From Glycomyces harbinensis (lineage in GTDB: Bacteria; Actinomycetota; Actinomycetes; Mycobacteriales; Micromonosporaceae): DNA of 64,000 nt. Shown one piece after another: positions 10,863 through 19,843 of the stretch (within the stretch, counting starts at the first letter, position 1; each line of letters begins with the position of its first letter). The notes under the pieces are model-generated. The model made no database searches and was not told the DNA's origin. It worked only from the letters and a program-made list of their open reading frames with translations. The position numbers were made by a program, and so were the translations under genes. Where the stretch lies: positions 62,001-126,000 of the forward strand of contig NZ_FNAD01000020.1 in NCBI RefSeq assembly GCF_900101745.1. Direction: 5' to 3'.

Positions 10863-11615
10863 ATGACCTACACACTCGTGCTGCTTCGCCACGGCGAAAG
10901 CGAATGGAACGCCAAGAACCTGTTCACCGGGTGGGTCGACGCCAAGCTGTCGGCCGCCGGCGAGGACGAGGCCCGCCGCGGCGGGCGGCTGCTCGCCGAG
11001 GCCGACCTGCTCCCCGACGTCGTGCACACCTCGCTGCTGCGCCGCGCCATCAACACCGCCGAGCTCGCCCTCAGCGAGGCCGCCCGCTCCTGGATCCCCG
11101 TCAAGCGCTCCTGGCGCCTGAACGAGCGCCACTACGGCGCGCTCCAGGGCAAGGACAAGGCCCAGACGCTCGCCGAGTTCGGCGAGGAGCAGTTCATGAC
11201 CTGGCGCCGCTCCTACGACACCCCGCCGCCGCCCATCGAGCCCGGATCGGAGTTCTCCCAGGACGGCGACCCCCGCTACCGCGCCCTCGCCCCCGAGGTC
11301 AACCCCAGCGCCGAGTGCCTCAAGGACGTCCTGGAGCGGATGCTCCCCTACTGGTACGACGGGATCGTCCCCGACCTGCGGGCCGGGCGGACCGTGCTGG
11401 TCGCCGCCCACGGCAACTCGCTGCGCGCCCTGGTCAAGCACCTCGACGGCGTCGGCGACGACGCGATCGTCGGACTGAACATCCCCACCGGGATGCCGCT
11501 GCGCTACGAGCTGGACGAGCGAACCCTCAAGCCGGTCGTCGCCGGCGGGGAGTACCTCGACCCCGAGACCGCGGCCAAGGCCGCCGCCGCCGTCGCGGCC
11601 CAGGGCAAGAAATAG
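10863..11615 (+). CDS. gpm1: 2,3-bisphosphoglycerate-dependent phosphoglycerate mutase
   Basis: Glycolytic enzyme interconverting 3- and 2-phosphoglycerate. 250 residues. The phospho-acceptor His10 lies in [10 protein letters not shown], the catalytic acid in [11 protein letters not shown], and the second active-site histidine in [13 protein letters not shown]. The extra loop expected of the dPGM (not Fru-2,6-bisphosphatase) type is present. No Shine-Dalgarno is visible; a weak -10 (CAGGAT, 10851-10856) ends 6 nt before the ATG, so leaderless translation is likely. A terminator follows, with the senX3 promoter immediately behind. Confidence 0.97.
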   Translation: MTYTLVLLRHGESEWNAKNLFTGWVDAKLSAAGEDEARRGGRLLAEADLLPDVVHTSLLRRAINTAELALSEAARSWIPVKRSWRLNERHYGALQGKDKAQTLAEFGEEQFMTWRRSYDTPPPPIEPGSEFSQDGDPRYRALAPEVNPSAECLKDVLERMLPYWYDGIVPDLRAGRTVLVAAHGNSLRALVKHLDGVGDDAIVGLNIPTGMPLRYELDERTLKPVVAGGEYLDPETAAKAAAAVAAQGKK

Positions 11616-11656
11616 CCCTGCCCGCCACCCAGGGTTAACGCGAGGTGACATGTGTA

Positions 11657-11683
11657 ACGGCCCGGCGCTCGACGCCGGGCCGT
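11657..11683 (+). terminator. gpm1 terminator hairpin
   Basis: 11-bp perfect stem (11657-11667 with 11673-11683, 5-nt loop) 41 nt after gpm1. It ends only 8 nt before the senX3 -10, so it covers the senX3 -35 region. Confidence 0.7.
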
Positions 11684-11691
11684 TCCGCGCT

Positions 11692-11697
11692 TAGTCT
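11692..11697 (+). promoter_or_regulatory. -10 element of senX3, leaderless type
   Basis: TAGTCT exactly 6 nt before the GTG start of senX3, with no Shine-Dalgarno sequence. Confidence 0.5.
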
Positions 11698-11703
11698 GGG
11701 ATC

Positions 11704-12930
11704 GTGGCCCACAACGAACCGTCGCCCAAGAGCCTGCGCAAGGGGGTCGGGCGCGTCCTCACCGGCCTCGCCGCCGGTGCCGCCTTCGGCGCCGCCGCGA
11801 CCGCCCTCCTGCGGGTGCGTCACCGCGGAAGCCCCTCCCGTCCCGAGTCCCGCACCGCCCCCGTCGCCGACTCCCGCCCGTGGGAGGCCGCGACCGACCT
11901 GCTGCGCACCGGCGTGTGCCTGGTCGACGACCACAACCGCGTCCTCTACACCAACCGCGCCGCCCGCGACCTGGGCCTGGTGGACGACCACGAGATCGTC
12001 TCGCTGACGCTGCGGGCCCTGCTCGCGCAGGCGCGCCGCTCCGGGCGCTACCGCGACGCCGAGGTCGAGGTCCCCAAGCAGGTCATGGGCGAGCCGAGCG
12101 CCGTGAGCGTCCGGATCACGCCGATGGCCGACGGGATCTCCGTCGCCGAGTTCCAGGACATCTCCGAGCTGCACCGCGTCGAGCGGGTCCGCCGCGACTT
12201 CGTCGCGAACATCAGCCACGAGCTGAAGACCCCCGTGGGCGCCATGCAGATCCTCGCCGAGGCCCTCAAGGACGCCTCGGAGGACCCGGACGCGGCCGCG
12301 CGCTTCGCCACCCGCATCCAGTCCGAGTCGGTCCGCATGAACCACCTGGTCACCGACCTGTTGGAGCTCTCAAGGCTCCAAGGCGCGGAGAAGCTGCCCG
12401 ACCCCGAGCCGGTCGAGGTCGACCGGATCGTCGCCGAGGCCTTCGACCAGACGCGGATATCGGCCGAGGAGAAGCACATCGAGCTGAAGTACACCGGCGT
12501 CGGCGGCGCCGAGGTGCTCGGTTCGGAGTCGCAGCTGGTGACCGCGGTGAAGAACCTCGTCGGCAACGCCATCTCCTATTCACCCGAGAACACGAGCGTG
12601 GAGGTCTCCACCTCCGTGCGCTCCCCCACCGGCCATCTGGCCGGGGTGCAGATGGTGTGCATCGCCGTCCGCGACCAGGGCATCGGCATTCCCGCCGAGG
12701 AGCTGGACCGGATCTTCGAGCGCTTCTACCGCGTGGACGCGGCCCGTTCGCGATCGACCGGCGGCACCGGCCTCGGCCTGGCGATCGTCAAGCACGTGGC
12801 GGTCAACCACGGGGGTAGGGTTGAAGTGTCCAGTATGCCCGAAGCTGGATCAGTGTTTACCTTGATGTTGCCTGCTCGTTCCCTTCCGTCCGACGCCATG
12901 GCACCGGACTCGGATGCAATCGGAACATAA
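11704..12930 (+). CDS. senX3: SenX3-type sensor histidine kinase
   Basis: 408-residue membrane-associated kinase of the SenX3-RegX3 pair, which in mycobacteria senses phosphate status. An N-terminal hydrophobic segment (about residues 19-37) is followed by a PAS-like domain (about 58-155), the HisKA box with phospho-His172 in NISHELKTPVGA, and the HATPase domain with N-box NLVGNAISYSPEN and G-boxes DQGIGIP and GGTGLGLAIVKH. The GTG start fits both homology and the upstream -10 element. regX3 begins 31 nt after the stop. No phoU or pst genes are nearby. Confidence 0.95.
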   Translation: MAHNEPSPKSLRKGVGRVLTGLAAGAAFGAAATALLRVRHRGSPSRPESRTAPVADSRPWEAATDLLRTGVCLVDDHNRVLYTNRAARDLGLVDDHEIVSLTLRALLAQARRSGRYRDAEVEVPKQVMGEPSAVSVRITPMADGISVAEFQDISELHRVERVRRDFVANISHELKTPVGAMQILAEALKDASEDPDAAARFATRIQSESVRMNHLVTDLLELSRLQGAEKLPDPEPVEVDRIVAEAFDQTRISAEEKHIELKYTGVGGAEVLGSESQLVTAVKNLVGNAISYSPENTSVEVSTSVRSPTGHLAGVQMVCIAVRDQGIGIPAEELDRIFERFYRVDAARSRSTGGTGLGLAIVKHVAVNHGGRVEVSSMPEAGSVFTLMLPARSLPSDAMAPDSDAIGT

Positions 12931-12961
12931 TCAGCAAGACGCCCGTCAGAAAGGTTCACTC

Positions 12962-13648
12962 GTGACCCGCGTGCTCGTAGTTGAAGACGAGGAATCGTTC
13001 TCCGATGCCCTCTCCTACATGCTCCGCAAGGAGGGCTTCGAGGTGGCCGTGGCCGCCGACGGCGACGCCGCCATCAAGGAGTACGAGCGCGCCGGTGCCG
13101 ACGTGGTCCTGCTCGACCTGATGCTGCCCGAGAAGTCGGGCACCGAGGTCTGCCGAGAACTGCGGGCGAACTCGAACGTGCCGATCATCATGGTCACCGC
13201 CCGCGACTCCGAAGTGGACAAGGTGGTGGGCCTGGAGCTGGGCGCCGACGACTACATCACCAAGCCCTACTCCTCCCGCGAGCTCGTCGCCCGCATACGG
13301 GCCGTGCTGCGCCGCTCCGCCGAGCCCGACGACCCGATCGTCACGGTCCTGGAGGCCGGGCCGGTGCGCATGGACGTGGACCGCCACACCGTCACCGTCG
13401 GCGGGCAGGACGTGCAGCTGCCGCTCAAGGAGTTCGAGCTGCTGGAGATGCTGCTGCGCAACGCCGGGCGGGTCCTCACGCGCGGCCAGCTCATCGACCG
13501 CGTCTGGGGCGCCAACTACGTCGGCGACACCAAGACCCTCGACGTGCACGTCAAGCGCCTGCGCTCCAAGATCGAGCCCGAGCCGGGCAAGCCCCGCCAC
13601 CTCGTCACCGTGCGCGGCCTCGGCTACAAGTTCGACCCCCACGCCTGA
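12962..13648 (+). CDS. regX3: RegX3-type response regulator
   Basis: 228-residue OmpR-family regulator. In the receiver domain the phospho-acceptor is Asp52 with acidic Asp9/Glu10, Thr79 and Lys101 (TKPY). The C-terminal winged helix contains LPLKEFELLEMLLRNAGRVL and ends with VTVRGLGYKF. The GTG at 12962 is chosen because AGAAAGG sits 7 nt upstream and the protein then begins VTRVLVVEDEE, as expected; an earlier ATG would add an unrelated tail overlapping senX3. Co-transcribed with senX3, and ended by the strong terminator at 13663-13706. Confidence 0.97.
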   Translation: MTRVLVVEDEESFSDALSYMLRKEGFEVAVAADGDAAIKEYERAGADVVLLDLMLPEKSGTEVCRELRANSNVPIIMVTARDSEVDKVVGLELGADDYITKPYSSRELVARIRAVLRRSAEPDDPIVTVLEAGPVRMDVDRHTVTVGGQDVQLPLKEFELLEMLLRNAGRVLTRGQLIDRVWGANYVGDTKTLDVHVKRLRSKIEPEPGKPRHLVTVRGLGYKFDPHA

Positions 13649-13662
13649 ACCGCCGAGACCGC

Positions 13663-13706
13663 GAACGCCAGGAGACCGCATGACCGGCCACCTGGCGTTC
13701 ATTTTT
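13663..13706 (+). terminator. senX3-regX3 rho-independent terminator
   Basis: 10-bp perfect stem (13663-13672 with 13691-13700) with an 18-nt loop, followed directly by ATTTTTG. One of the few hairpins here with a true T-tract. Confidence 0.85.
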
Positions 13707-13729
13707 GTGATGACGCTTTCCGGACCAGA

Positions 13730-13735
13730 TAGGCT
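13730..13735 (+). promoter_or_regulatory. -10 element of aldo-keto reductase gene, leaderless type
   Basis: TAGGCT 6 nt before the GTG start at 13742, without a Shine-Dalgarno. Confidence 0.55.
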
Positions 13736-13741
13736 GCATTC

Positions 13742-14734
13742 GTGACTCACCTTCCCGCGGACGACCGCTACGAGAACATGCAGTACCGACGCTCCGGCCG
13801 CAGCGGCCTGAAGCTGCCCGCGATCTCCCTCGGCCTGTGGCAGAACTTCGGCCACACCCGGCCGCTGGAGACCCAGCGGGCCATCATCCGCCGCGCCTTC
13901 GACCTGGGCGTCACCCACTTCGACCTGGCCAACAACTACGGCCCTCCCGGCGGCAGCGCCGAGCAGAACTTCGGCACCGTCCTCGCCGAGGACCTCAAGG
14001 CCCACCGCGACGAGATGGTCGTCTCCTCCAAGGCCGGGTACCACATGTGGCCCGGCCCCTACGGCGACCACGGCTCGCGCAAGTACCTCGTCTCCTCGCT
14101 CGACCAGTCCCTCCAGCGCATGGGCCTGGACTACGTCGACGTGTTCTACCACCACCGGCCCGACCCCGAGACCCCGCTCGAGGAGACCATGGGCGCCCTC
14201 GACGCGATCGTGCGCTCGGGCAAGGCCCTCTACGCCGGCGTCTCGAACTACAACGCCGAGCAGGTCAGGGCCGCCGCCGCGATCCTCAAGGATCTCGGCA
14301 CGCCGCTGTTGATCGACCAGCCGTCCTACTCCATGTTCAACCGCTGGACCGAGCGCGACGGCCTGCTCGACGCGCTCGAGGAGGTCGGCGCCGGCTGCAT
14401 CGTCTTCAGCCCGCTCGCCCAGGGGCTCCTGACCGACCGGTACCTCAAGGGCATCCCCGAGGACTCGCGCGTGCGCACCAGCGTCTTCCTCAACGAGGAC
14501 GCCCTCGAGGCGGAGAAGATGGACCGCGTACGGGCCCTCAACGACATCGCGGCCGCCCGCGGCCAGTCCCTCGCGCAGACCGCCCTCGCCTGGGCCCTGC
14601 GCGACACCAGGATGACCAGCGTCATCATCGGCGCCAGCAGCGTCGCGCAGCTCGAGGACAACATCGGCGCGCTCGCGAACCTCGACTTCACCGACGAGGA
14701 GCTCGCCGCGATCGACGTCCACGCCGTCGGCTGA
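13742..14734 (+). CDS. Aldo-keto reductase, L-glyceraldehyde 3-phosphate reductase type
   Basis: 330-residue NADPH-dependent aldo-keto reductase of the YghZ/AKR14 group, which reduces aldehydes such as L-glyceraldehyde 3-phosphate and methylglyoxal. Visible active-site residues are Asp61, Tyr66 (FDLANNYGPPGGSAEQNFG), Lys97 (VVSSKAGYHMW) and a His in FYHHRPD (137/138). The cofactor segment near the C-terminus is TSVIIGASSVAQLEDNIGA. The PPGSAE segment after the Tyr is the mark of this subgroup. Single gene with its own promoter and a hairpin after the stop; the substrate in this organism is inferred only from the family. Confidence 0.92.
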   Translation: MTHLPADDRYENMQYRRSGRSGLKLPAISLGLWQNFGHTRPLETQRAIIRRAFDLGVTHFDLANNYGPPGGSAEQNFGTVLAEDLKAHRDEMVVSSKAGYHMWPGPYGDHGSRKYLVSSLDQSLQRMGLDYVDVFYHHRPDPETPLEETMGALDAIVRSGKALYAGVSNYNAEQVRAAAAILKDLGTPLLIDQPSYSMFNRWTERDGLLDALEEVGAGCIVFSPLAQGLLTDRYLKGIPEDSRVRTSVFLNEDALEAEKMDRVRALNDIAAARGQSLAQTALAWALRDTRMTSVIIGASSVAQLEDNIGALANLDFTDEELAAIDVHAVG

Positions 14735-14749
14735 AAGGCGACAACGGTA

Positions 14750-14784
14750 CGGATCGGTGGGATCCCGGAAGGACCACCGATCCG
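14750..14784 (+). terminator. aldo-keto reductase terminator hairpin
   Basis: 11-bp perfect inverted repeat (14750-14760 with 14774-14784, 13-nt loop) 16 nt after the stop, without a clear T-tract. Confidence 0.55.
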
Positions 14785-14915
14785 CGCCCCGGACGAGGTG
14801 CTCGCCTTCACCACCCGAGGGACGGCCAAGGGACCGTTGCGAGGCGGTACCTGGGTATGACACCGGAGCGCTCAAGATCCGCCCCGAGTCGGAAGTCCGG
14901 TCCGCCCCCGTTCAC

Positions 14916-14921
14916 TACGAT
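14916..14921 (+). promoter_or_regulatory. -10 element of PH-domain gene pair
   Basis: TACGAT 7 nt before the ATG at 14929, with no Shine-Dalgarno; leaderless type. Confidence 0.45.
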
Positions 14922-14928
14922 TCGTGGC

Positions 14929-15426
14929 ATGAGCCCATCGACGACCACCCTTCGCCCGCCCCGGAACCGGTTCGATCCTCGCGCCAAGTCCTGGTGGCGT
15001 TGGCAGGAGATCATCACCACCGCCGTCCTCGTCGTCCCACTGGCGGTCCTCGGCATCCTCATCGCGCCCGCCCGCCCGTGGCTGCTCGGCCCGGCCGCCG
15101 TGATCCTCCTGATCGGCCTGGTTTCGGCGCTGGTCTCGCCGGTGTGGAAGCACCGCGTCCACCGCTGGGAGGTCACCGACACCGCGGTCTACGCCCTCAC
15201 CGGATACTTCTGGCGCACTTGGCGAATCGCGCCGATGTCGCGCATCCAGACCGTCGACACCACGCAGGGCCCGCTGCAACGCTCATTCGGTCTGTCCACC
15301 GTGGTCGTGACCACCGCGTCCTCCGCCGGGGCCGTGAAACTCGAAGGGCTCGATCACGACGAGGCGTCGGCCCTGGCCGCGCGCCTCACCGAACTCACCG
15401 ACGCCACCCCCGGGGACGCGACATGA
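14929..15426 (+). CDS. PH domain-containing membrane protein (YdbS-like, small partner)
   Basis: 165 residues: two membrane helices (about 25-65), then a bacterial PH domain with the characteristic VTDTAVYALTGYFWRTWR and IAPMSRIQTVDTTQGPLQR segments. This matches the small protein of the YdbS/YdbT pair, of unknown biochemical function, sometimes linked to envelope stress in Bacillus. The ATG was chosen where the homologous N-terminus begins and a -10 element lies just upstream; the open frame further 5' is antisense-type noise. The stop overlaps the next gene by 4 nt (ATGA). Confidence 0.88.
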   Translation: MSPSTTTLRPPRNRFDPRAKSWWRWQEIITTAVLVVPLAVLGILIAPARPWLLGPAAVILLIGLVSALVSPVWKHRVHRWEVTDTAVYALTGYFWRTWRIAPMSRIQTVDTTQGPLQRSFGLSTVVVTTASSAGAVKLEGLDHDEASALAARLTELTDATPGDAT

Positions 15427-16997
15427 CCGACGAGCAGCCCGACACCGCAGCGCTCGACGGCAGCACCGGCACCGCCGAACTCGAAGACACCGAGAACCCT
15501 TGGCTGCGACTCCACCCCGACGTCCTCAAGGTCTCGGCCATATTCATCCTCGGCGCCATGATCGCGGCCGGCGTGCCGACCGCGATCGGCATCGCCTCGG
15601 GAACCTCGTGGCCCATCGCGCTGGCCTGGGTCGTACCCGGCGCGGCGCTGGTCATCGGCGCGGTGGTCCTCTCCGAGGTGATCCGCCTGCGCACCACCCG
15701 CTACCGCGTCACCGGCCTCCGGGTCGAGATGACCTCGGGCATCTGGTTCAAACGCCGACGTTCCCTCGCGCGCGAACGCATCCGCTCGGTCGACCTGGCC
15801 GCCAACCCGATTGAGCGGATCTTCGGCCTGACGAAGGTCAAGGTCGGCACCGGCGAGACCGGCGGCGGCACCGATTCGACGACCGAGCAGACCCTCACGC
15901 TCGACTCGGTCCACAAGACCGAGGCCGACCGCCTCCGCGCCGAACTCCTGCGCCGCAACGCGGTCGGGGCCGGGACCGAGGTCGGCCCCGACGGCGGGCA
16001 GCGACTCGCCACCTGGGAGCCGGGCTGGCTCAAGTACGCACCGCTGTCGTTCCTCACCCCGATGCTCGCGGGCGTCGTGATCGGCGCCGTCTTCCAGGTC
16101 GCCGATTGGTTCGGCAGGGGCGGCCTGCCCGTCGAGATCGTCGGCGACATGATCGAGGAGTACGGGGCCTGGACGGCGCTGGTCGTCGGTCTCGTCGCGT
16201 TCCTGATCATCGGCGCGGCCGGCAGCCTGCTCCTCCAAGGCGAGGCCTGGTGGAACCACCGCCTCGACCGCGAACCCGGCGGGACGCTCCGAGTGCAGCG
16301 CGGTCTCATGACCTTGCGCTCGCTCAGCCTCGAGGAGAAGCGCATCCGCGGCATCGAACTGGTCGAGCCGCTCGGCGTGCGCGCCGCGGGCGCGGGGCGC
16401 CTCGACGTCGTCGCCATCGGCCTCAAGACCGACCAGGAGGGCAGCGACCTGAGCACGCTCGTGCCCGCCGCGCCACTCGACACCACGCGGGCGGCCGCCG
16501 AAGCGGTGATCGGCCCGATCGCGACCGACCTGGCCCCGCATCCCAAGACCGCCTTGACAAGACGCCTCCGCTGGGCCGCGATCGCCGTCGTGGTCCTGGT
16601 CGCCGCGGCCGTGACGTGCCATCTGCTGTGGTCGCTCCCGGCCCTGCTGAGCGCGGCCATCATCCTTGCGGCCGGGGGGAGCTCGGTCTTCGCGGTGTGG
16701 ACGGCCTTCGACGCGTACAAGTCACTCGGCCACGCGCGCACCCGCCGCCACCTGGTCTCGCGGCGCGGCAGCACCCGCCGCGCCACGGTCCACCTGGACC
16801 GCTCCGGGATCATCGGCTGGCGCATCACGCAGTCGGTGTTCCAGAAGCGCATGGGGCTCATGACCCTCGACGCGACCACCGCCGCGGGCAAGGGCCACTA
16901 CGCGGTGATCGACGCCGACGAGCACGAGATCCTCGACTTCGCCGACGACGCGGTCCCGGACCTGCTGCGGCCGTTCCTGATCCGGGAAGGCGACTGA
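15423..16997 (+). CDS. PH domain-containing membrane protein (YdbT-like, large partner)
   Basis: 524 residues with three PH-domain modules separated by paired membrane helices (around 33-85, 205-265 and 378-420). Repeating signatures are YRVTGLRVEMTSGIWFKRRR with SLARERIRSVDLAANPIER, and the later LRVQRGLMTLRSLSLEEKRI. It starts at ATG 15423 inside the upstream stop (ATGA overlap), so translation is coupled to the smaller partner. Function unknown; the two proteins probably form a membrane complex. Ends 29 nt from the convergent FAD oxidoreductase. Confidence 0.88.
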   Translation: MTDEQPDTAALDGSTGTAELEDTENPWLRLHPDVLKVSAIFILGAMIAAGVPTAIGIASGTSWPIALAWVVPGAALVIGAVVLSEVIRLRTTRYRVTGLRVEMTSGIWFKRRRSLARERIRSVDLAANPIERIFGLTKVKVGTGETGGGTDSTTEQTLTLDSVHKTEADRLRAELLRRNAVGAGTEVGPDGGQRLATWEPGWLKYAPLSFLTPMLAGVVIGAVFQVADWFGRGGLPVEIVGDMIEEYGAWTALVVGLVAFLIIGAAGSLLLQGEAWWNHRLDREPGGTLRVQRGLMTLRSLSLEEKRIRGIELVEPLGVRAAGAGRLDVVAIGLKTDQEGSDLSTLVPAAPLDTTRAAAEAVIGPIATDLAPHPKTALTRRLRWAAIAVVVLVAAAVTCHLLWSLPALLSAAIILAAGGSSVFAVWTAFDAYKSLGHARTRRHLVSRRGSTRRATVHLDRSGIIGWRITQSVFQKRMGLMTLDATTAAGKGHYAVIDADEHEILDFADDAVPDLLRPFLIREGD

Positions 16998-17026
16998 CGC
17001 CCAGACCGGAGCGGTGCAGCGGACCG

Positions 17027-18247
17027 TCATCGGAACGACTGCAGCGCTTCGGTCGTCGGCGCCTTCTCGGCCCTGATGATCGCCTCGACCTCGCCCATCC
17101 GGTCCCAGGTGTTCACGCCCATGCCCGCGAGCACGCGCCCGTCCTTGGCCCAGAACGCGACGAACTCCAGGGACTCGACCGATCCGGACACCACGACCTC
17201 GTCGTAGGCGTCCGGTCCGGCGACGAACCCCGTGTACTCCATGCCCAGGTCGTACTGGTCGGTGAAGAAGTACGGGAGCTTGTCGTACGCCGTGTCGTCG
17301 CCGAGCATCGCCCTGGCCGCGTGGCGCCCCGAGTCGATCGCGGTCTGCCAGTGCTCGACGCGGACCGGGCGGCCGAAGCGCGGCGACGGGACCGAGGCGA
17401 TGTCGCCGGCGGCCCAGATGTCGGCGCCGCTCGTGCGCAGCCTGCCGTCGACCGCGACGCCGCCGCCGAACTCCCTGCCCCGCAGCTCGAGTCCGGCCGC
17501 GACCGCGAGGCCCGTGTTCGGGGTCGCGCCCACGGCGAGCAGCACGAGGTCGGCGTCGACGCGCTCGCCGTCCTTCGTCTCGACGCCGACGGCGCGGCCC
17601 TCCTCGCCCAGGATCTTCGCGACCTGGGTGCGCCGCCGCAGGTCCACGCCGTGGTCGGTGTGGAGCTTGCCGAAGACCAGCCCCATCTCGGGTCCGAGGA
17701 CGCGTTCGAGCGGCTGCGCGCCGAGCCCGAAGACGGTGACCTCGCGCCCCATCTGGCGCGCGGAGGCGGCGACCTCCATGCCGATCCAGCCGTCGCCGAC
17801 TATCGCGACGCGCTCGGCCTCCTTCAACGCGGCGGCGAGGTGCTCGGACTGCTCGACGGTGCGCAGCAGGTGGACGCCGCGCAGGTCGGCGCCGGGGAAC
17901 GGGAGGACGAGCGGGCTCGAACCGGTCGCCAGCAGGAGCTTCGCGTACTCCAGGGCCGTGCCGTCGGCGAGCGCGAGCCTCCTGGCCCCGGGGTCGAGTC
18001 CGGTGGCGGGGCTGCCGGTGCGCACGTCGGCGTGCCGGTCGTACCAGTCCTCGTCGACGGTGAACAGCGCGGAGCGGTCGGCCTCGCCGCGCAGGTAGTC
18101 CTTCGACAGGGGCGGGCGCTCGTAGGGCCGGTGCGCCTCCCCGGTGACGATGACGAGGTCGCCCTCGTAGCCCTCCTCGCGGAAGGTCTGAGCGGCTTTG
18201 GAGGCGGCGAGGCCGCCTCCGACGATGACGTGCGGTGCGCTACTCAT
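17027..18247 (-). CDS. FAD/NAD-dependent oxidoreductase (ferredoxin/rubredoxin reductase-like)
   Basis: 406-residue flavoprotein of the ferredoxin-reductase (BphA4-like) family, which moves electrons from NAD(P)H to a small redox carrier. The FAD Rossmann motif is VIVGGGLAASKAAQTFRE at the N-terminus, the PPLSKDYL segment contacts FAD, the NAD Rossmann motif is VAIVGDGWIGMEVAASA, and the second FAD motif is IWAAGDIA, followed by RVEHWQTAIDSGR. ATG 18247 was preferred over one six codons upstream because GGGAGAAG lies between them. It sits 181 bp downstream of narI on the same strand and might be read through from the nar operon, but its partner is unknown. Confidence 0.9.
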   Translation of the reverse strand: MSSAPHVIVGGGLAASKAAQTFREEGYEGDLVIVTGEAHRPYERPPLSKDYLRGEADRSALFTVDEDWYDRHADVRTGSPATGLDPGARRLALADGTALEYAKLLLATGSSPLVLPFPGADLRGVHLLRTVEQSEHLAAALKEAERVAIVGDGWIGMEVAASARQMGREVTVFGLGAQPLERVLGPEMGLVFGKLHTDHGVDLRRRTQVAKILGEEGRAVGVETKDGERVDADLVLLAVGATPNTGLAVAAGLELRGREFGGGVAVDGRLRTSGADIWAAGDIASVPSPRFGRPVRVEHWQTAIDSGRHAARAMLGDDTAYDKLPYFFTDQYDLGMEYTGFVAGPDAYDEVVVSGSVESLEFVAFWAKDGRVLAGMGVNTWDRMGEVEAIIRAEKAPTTEALQSFR

Positions 18248-18428
18248 GTACTTCTCCCGAAGCATCGGCGTGGCCGCTCACGGGCGCCTCCGTGGCTCAT
18301 GGGCGGCGGGTCGGCCCCATTCTCCCGCTCCGCGGGCGGATCCGGGCGGTTCGACGGACCTCGGCCCGGATTCCCCGGGCGGCGGGCCCCAATCCTCGGC
18401 GCCCGGGTCCCGGGAGTTCCGGCGGCGG

Positions 18429-19172
18429 TCAGCTCCAGCCGCGGCGGATCGGGCGGGTCGACGGCGTCGGCTCCTCGTCTCTGGAGCGGTAGACCACGTA
18501 GGGCCTGAACAGGTACCAGACCGGGGCGCTGAAGGCGTGGACGAGCCTGGTGAACGGGAAGAGCGCGAACAGGGTCAGGCCGATGAGGGCGTGGAGTTTG
18601 AACGCGCCCGAGGCGGCGGTCATCGCGGCGACGTCGGGTTGCAGGTAGAAGACGCTGCGGAACCACGGCGAGACGGTCTCGCGGTAGTCGGTCTCGTGCC
18701 CGCCGGTGAGGCCCGCGACCGCCGAGAGCAGGGTCGTGGCGAGTCCGGCGAGGATCGCCGCGACCAGGACCAGGTACATGACCTTGTCGTTGACGGTGGT
18801 GGCGCTGAAGACCGGCCCGTTGGTGCGCCGCCGCCAGATGAGCAGGGCGATGCCGCCGAGGGTGGTCACGCCCGCGACGGCGCCCAGGGACAGGGCGGTC
18901 ACGTGGTACATGCCGTCGGTGATGCCGACCGCGTCGGTCCAGGTCTCGGGGATGAGCAGGCCGACCACGTGGCCGACGATCACCACGAGGAGTCCGAAGT
19001 GGAACACCGGGCTGGCGATGCGCAGCAGCCGCGACTCGTAGAGCTGCGAGGACCTGGTGGTCCAGCCGAACCTGTCGTAGCGGTAGCGCCAGACCGTGCC
19101 GCCGATGAGCACGGCGAGCACCACGTACGGCAGTGCGCCCCAGAGCAGGTAGTCGAGCGTCGTCGGGCTCAT
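18429..19172 (-). CDS. narI: Respiratory nitrate reductase subunit gamma
   Basis: 247-residue membrane cytochrome b of nitrate reductase. It takes electrons from menaquinol and passes them to NarH. Five membrane helices are visible. The four heme ligands are present as His58, His68, His194 and His212, with the same 10- and 18-residue spacings as in Escherichia coli NarI. The ATG overlaps the narJ stop by one base (TGATG), and a G-rich ribosome binding site lies in the end of narJ. Last gene of narGHJI; no convincing terminator is seen in the 181 bp that follow. Confidence 0.96.
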   Translation of the reverse strand: MSPTTLDYLLWGALPYVVLAVLIGGTVWRYRYDRFGWTTRSSQLYESRLLRIASPVFHFGLLVVIVGHVVGLLIPETWTDAVGITDGMYHVTALSLGAVAGVTTLGGIALLIWRRRTNGPVFSATTVNDKVMYLVLVAAILAGLATTLLSAVAGLTGGHETDYRETVSPWFRSVFYLQPDVAAMTAASGAFKLHALIGLTLFALFPFTRLVHAFSAPVWYLFRPYVVYRSRDEEPTPSTRPIRRGWS

Positions 19173-19843
19173 CACCCGCCCCCCATGGTGACCGGCATGC
19201 CGAGCGGCACCGCGCCGTTCCCGGGACCGCCGTTCGGAGTCCTGCCGTACGGGTCGAGGCCTACGTCCTCGACGGGCGGTCCGGCGGCGGCGATGCGGGC
19301 GGCCTCGCGGCGGGCTTGGTCGGGGGGCGGGAGGGTTGCGGCCACGGCGTCGAGGACAGCGGCGTAAGGGCTGGCGCAGTCGTGGAGCGCGGCCCGGAGC
19401 AGTTCGATCCCGGGCTGGAACTCCTCGAGCAGTCGCCGCCCCTGCTCGCGGTCGCCTCGCGCGGCGAATTCGAGGACGACGCCGAGGTGGTCGGGCAGTT
19501 CGCCGTCGCCTCGGCGTCCGCCGATGCGCCATCCGCAGGCGGCGTAGACCGCTTTGACGCGGGCGAGCGCGTGGCCGCGTCGCCTGGTGTCCCCGTCGGT
19601 GTAGTAGGTGAGGTGGAGTGCCCTGCGGCGCTTGAGGTCGAAGGTGCGGACGTAGTGGGCTCCTTGGTCGAGTTCGGATGTCGCCGCCGCGTAGTCGCAG
19701 AACGCGGCGAGCGCGGTGCGGGCCGGGCCCGCGGGCAGCTCTTCGACGGCCGCGCGCACCAGCGGGACGCGCTCGCGTGCGGGGCGGTCGGGGTAGCACA
19801 GCAGGACGGCGGCGGCCTGGCGGATGACGGCGTGGTCGTTCAC
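19172..19843 (-). CDS. narJ: Nitrate reductase assembly chaperone NarJ
   Basis: 223-residue soluble chaperone that helps insert the molybdenum cofactor and attach NarGH to NarI. It contains the NarJ/TorD-type signatures YVRTFDLKRRRALHLTYYTD and GDTRRRGHALARVKAVYAACG and then DHLGVVLEFAA. The GTG start overlaps the narH TGA (GTGA), showing coupling. The last 35-40 residues are Gly/Pro-rich and add a tail beyond the usual core. Confidence 0.94.
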   Translation of the reverse strand: MNDHAVIRQAAAVLLCYPDRPARERVPLVRAAVEELPAGPARTALAAFCDYAAATSELDQGAHYVRTFDLKRRRALHLTYYTDGDTRRRGHALARVKAVYAACGWRIGGRRGDGELPDHLGVVLEFAARGDREQGRRLLEEFQPGIELLRAALHDCASPYAAVLDAVAATLPPPDQARREAARIAAAGPPVEDVGLDPYGRTPNGGPGNGAVPLGMPVTMGGG

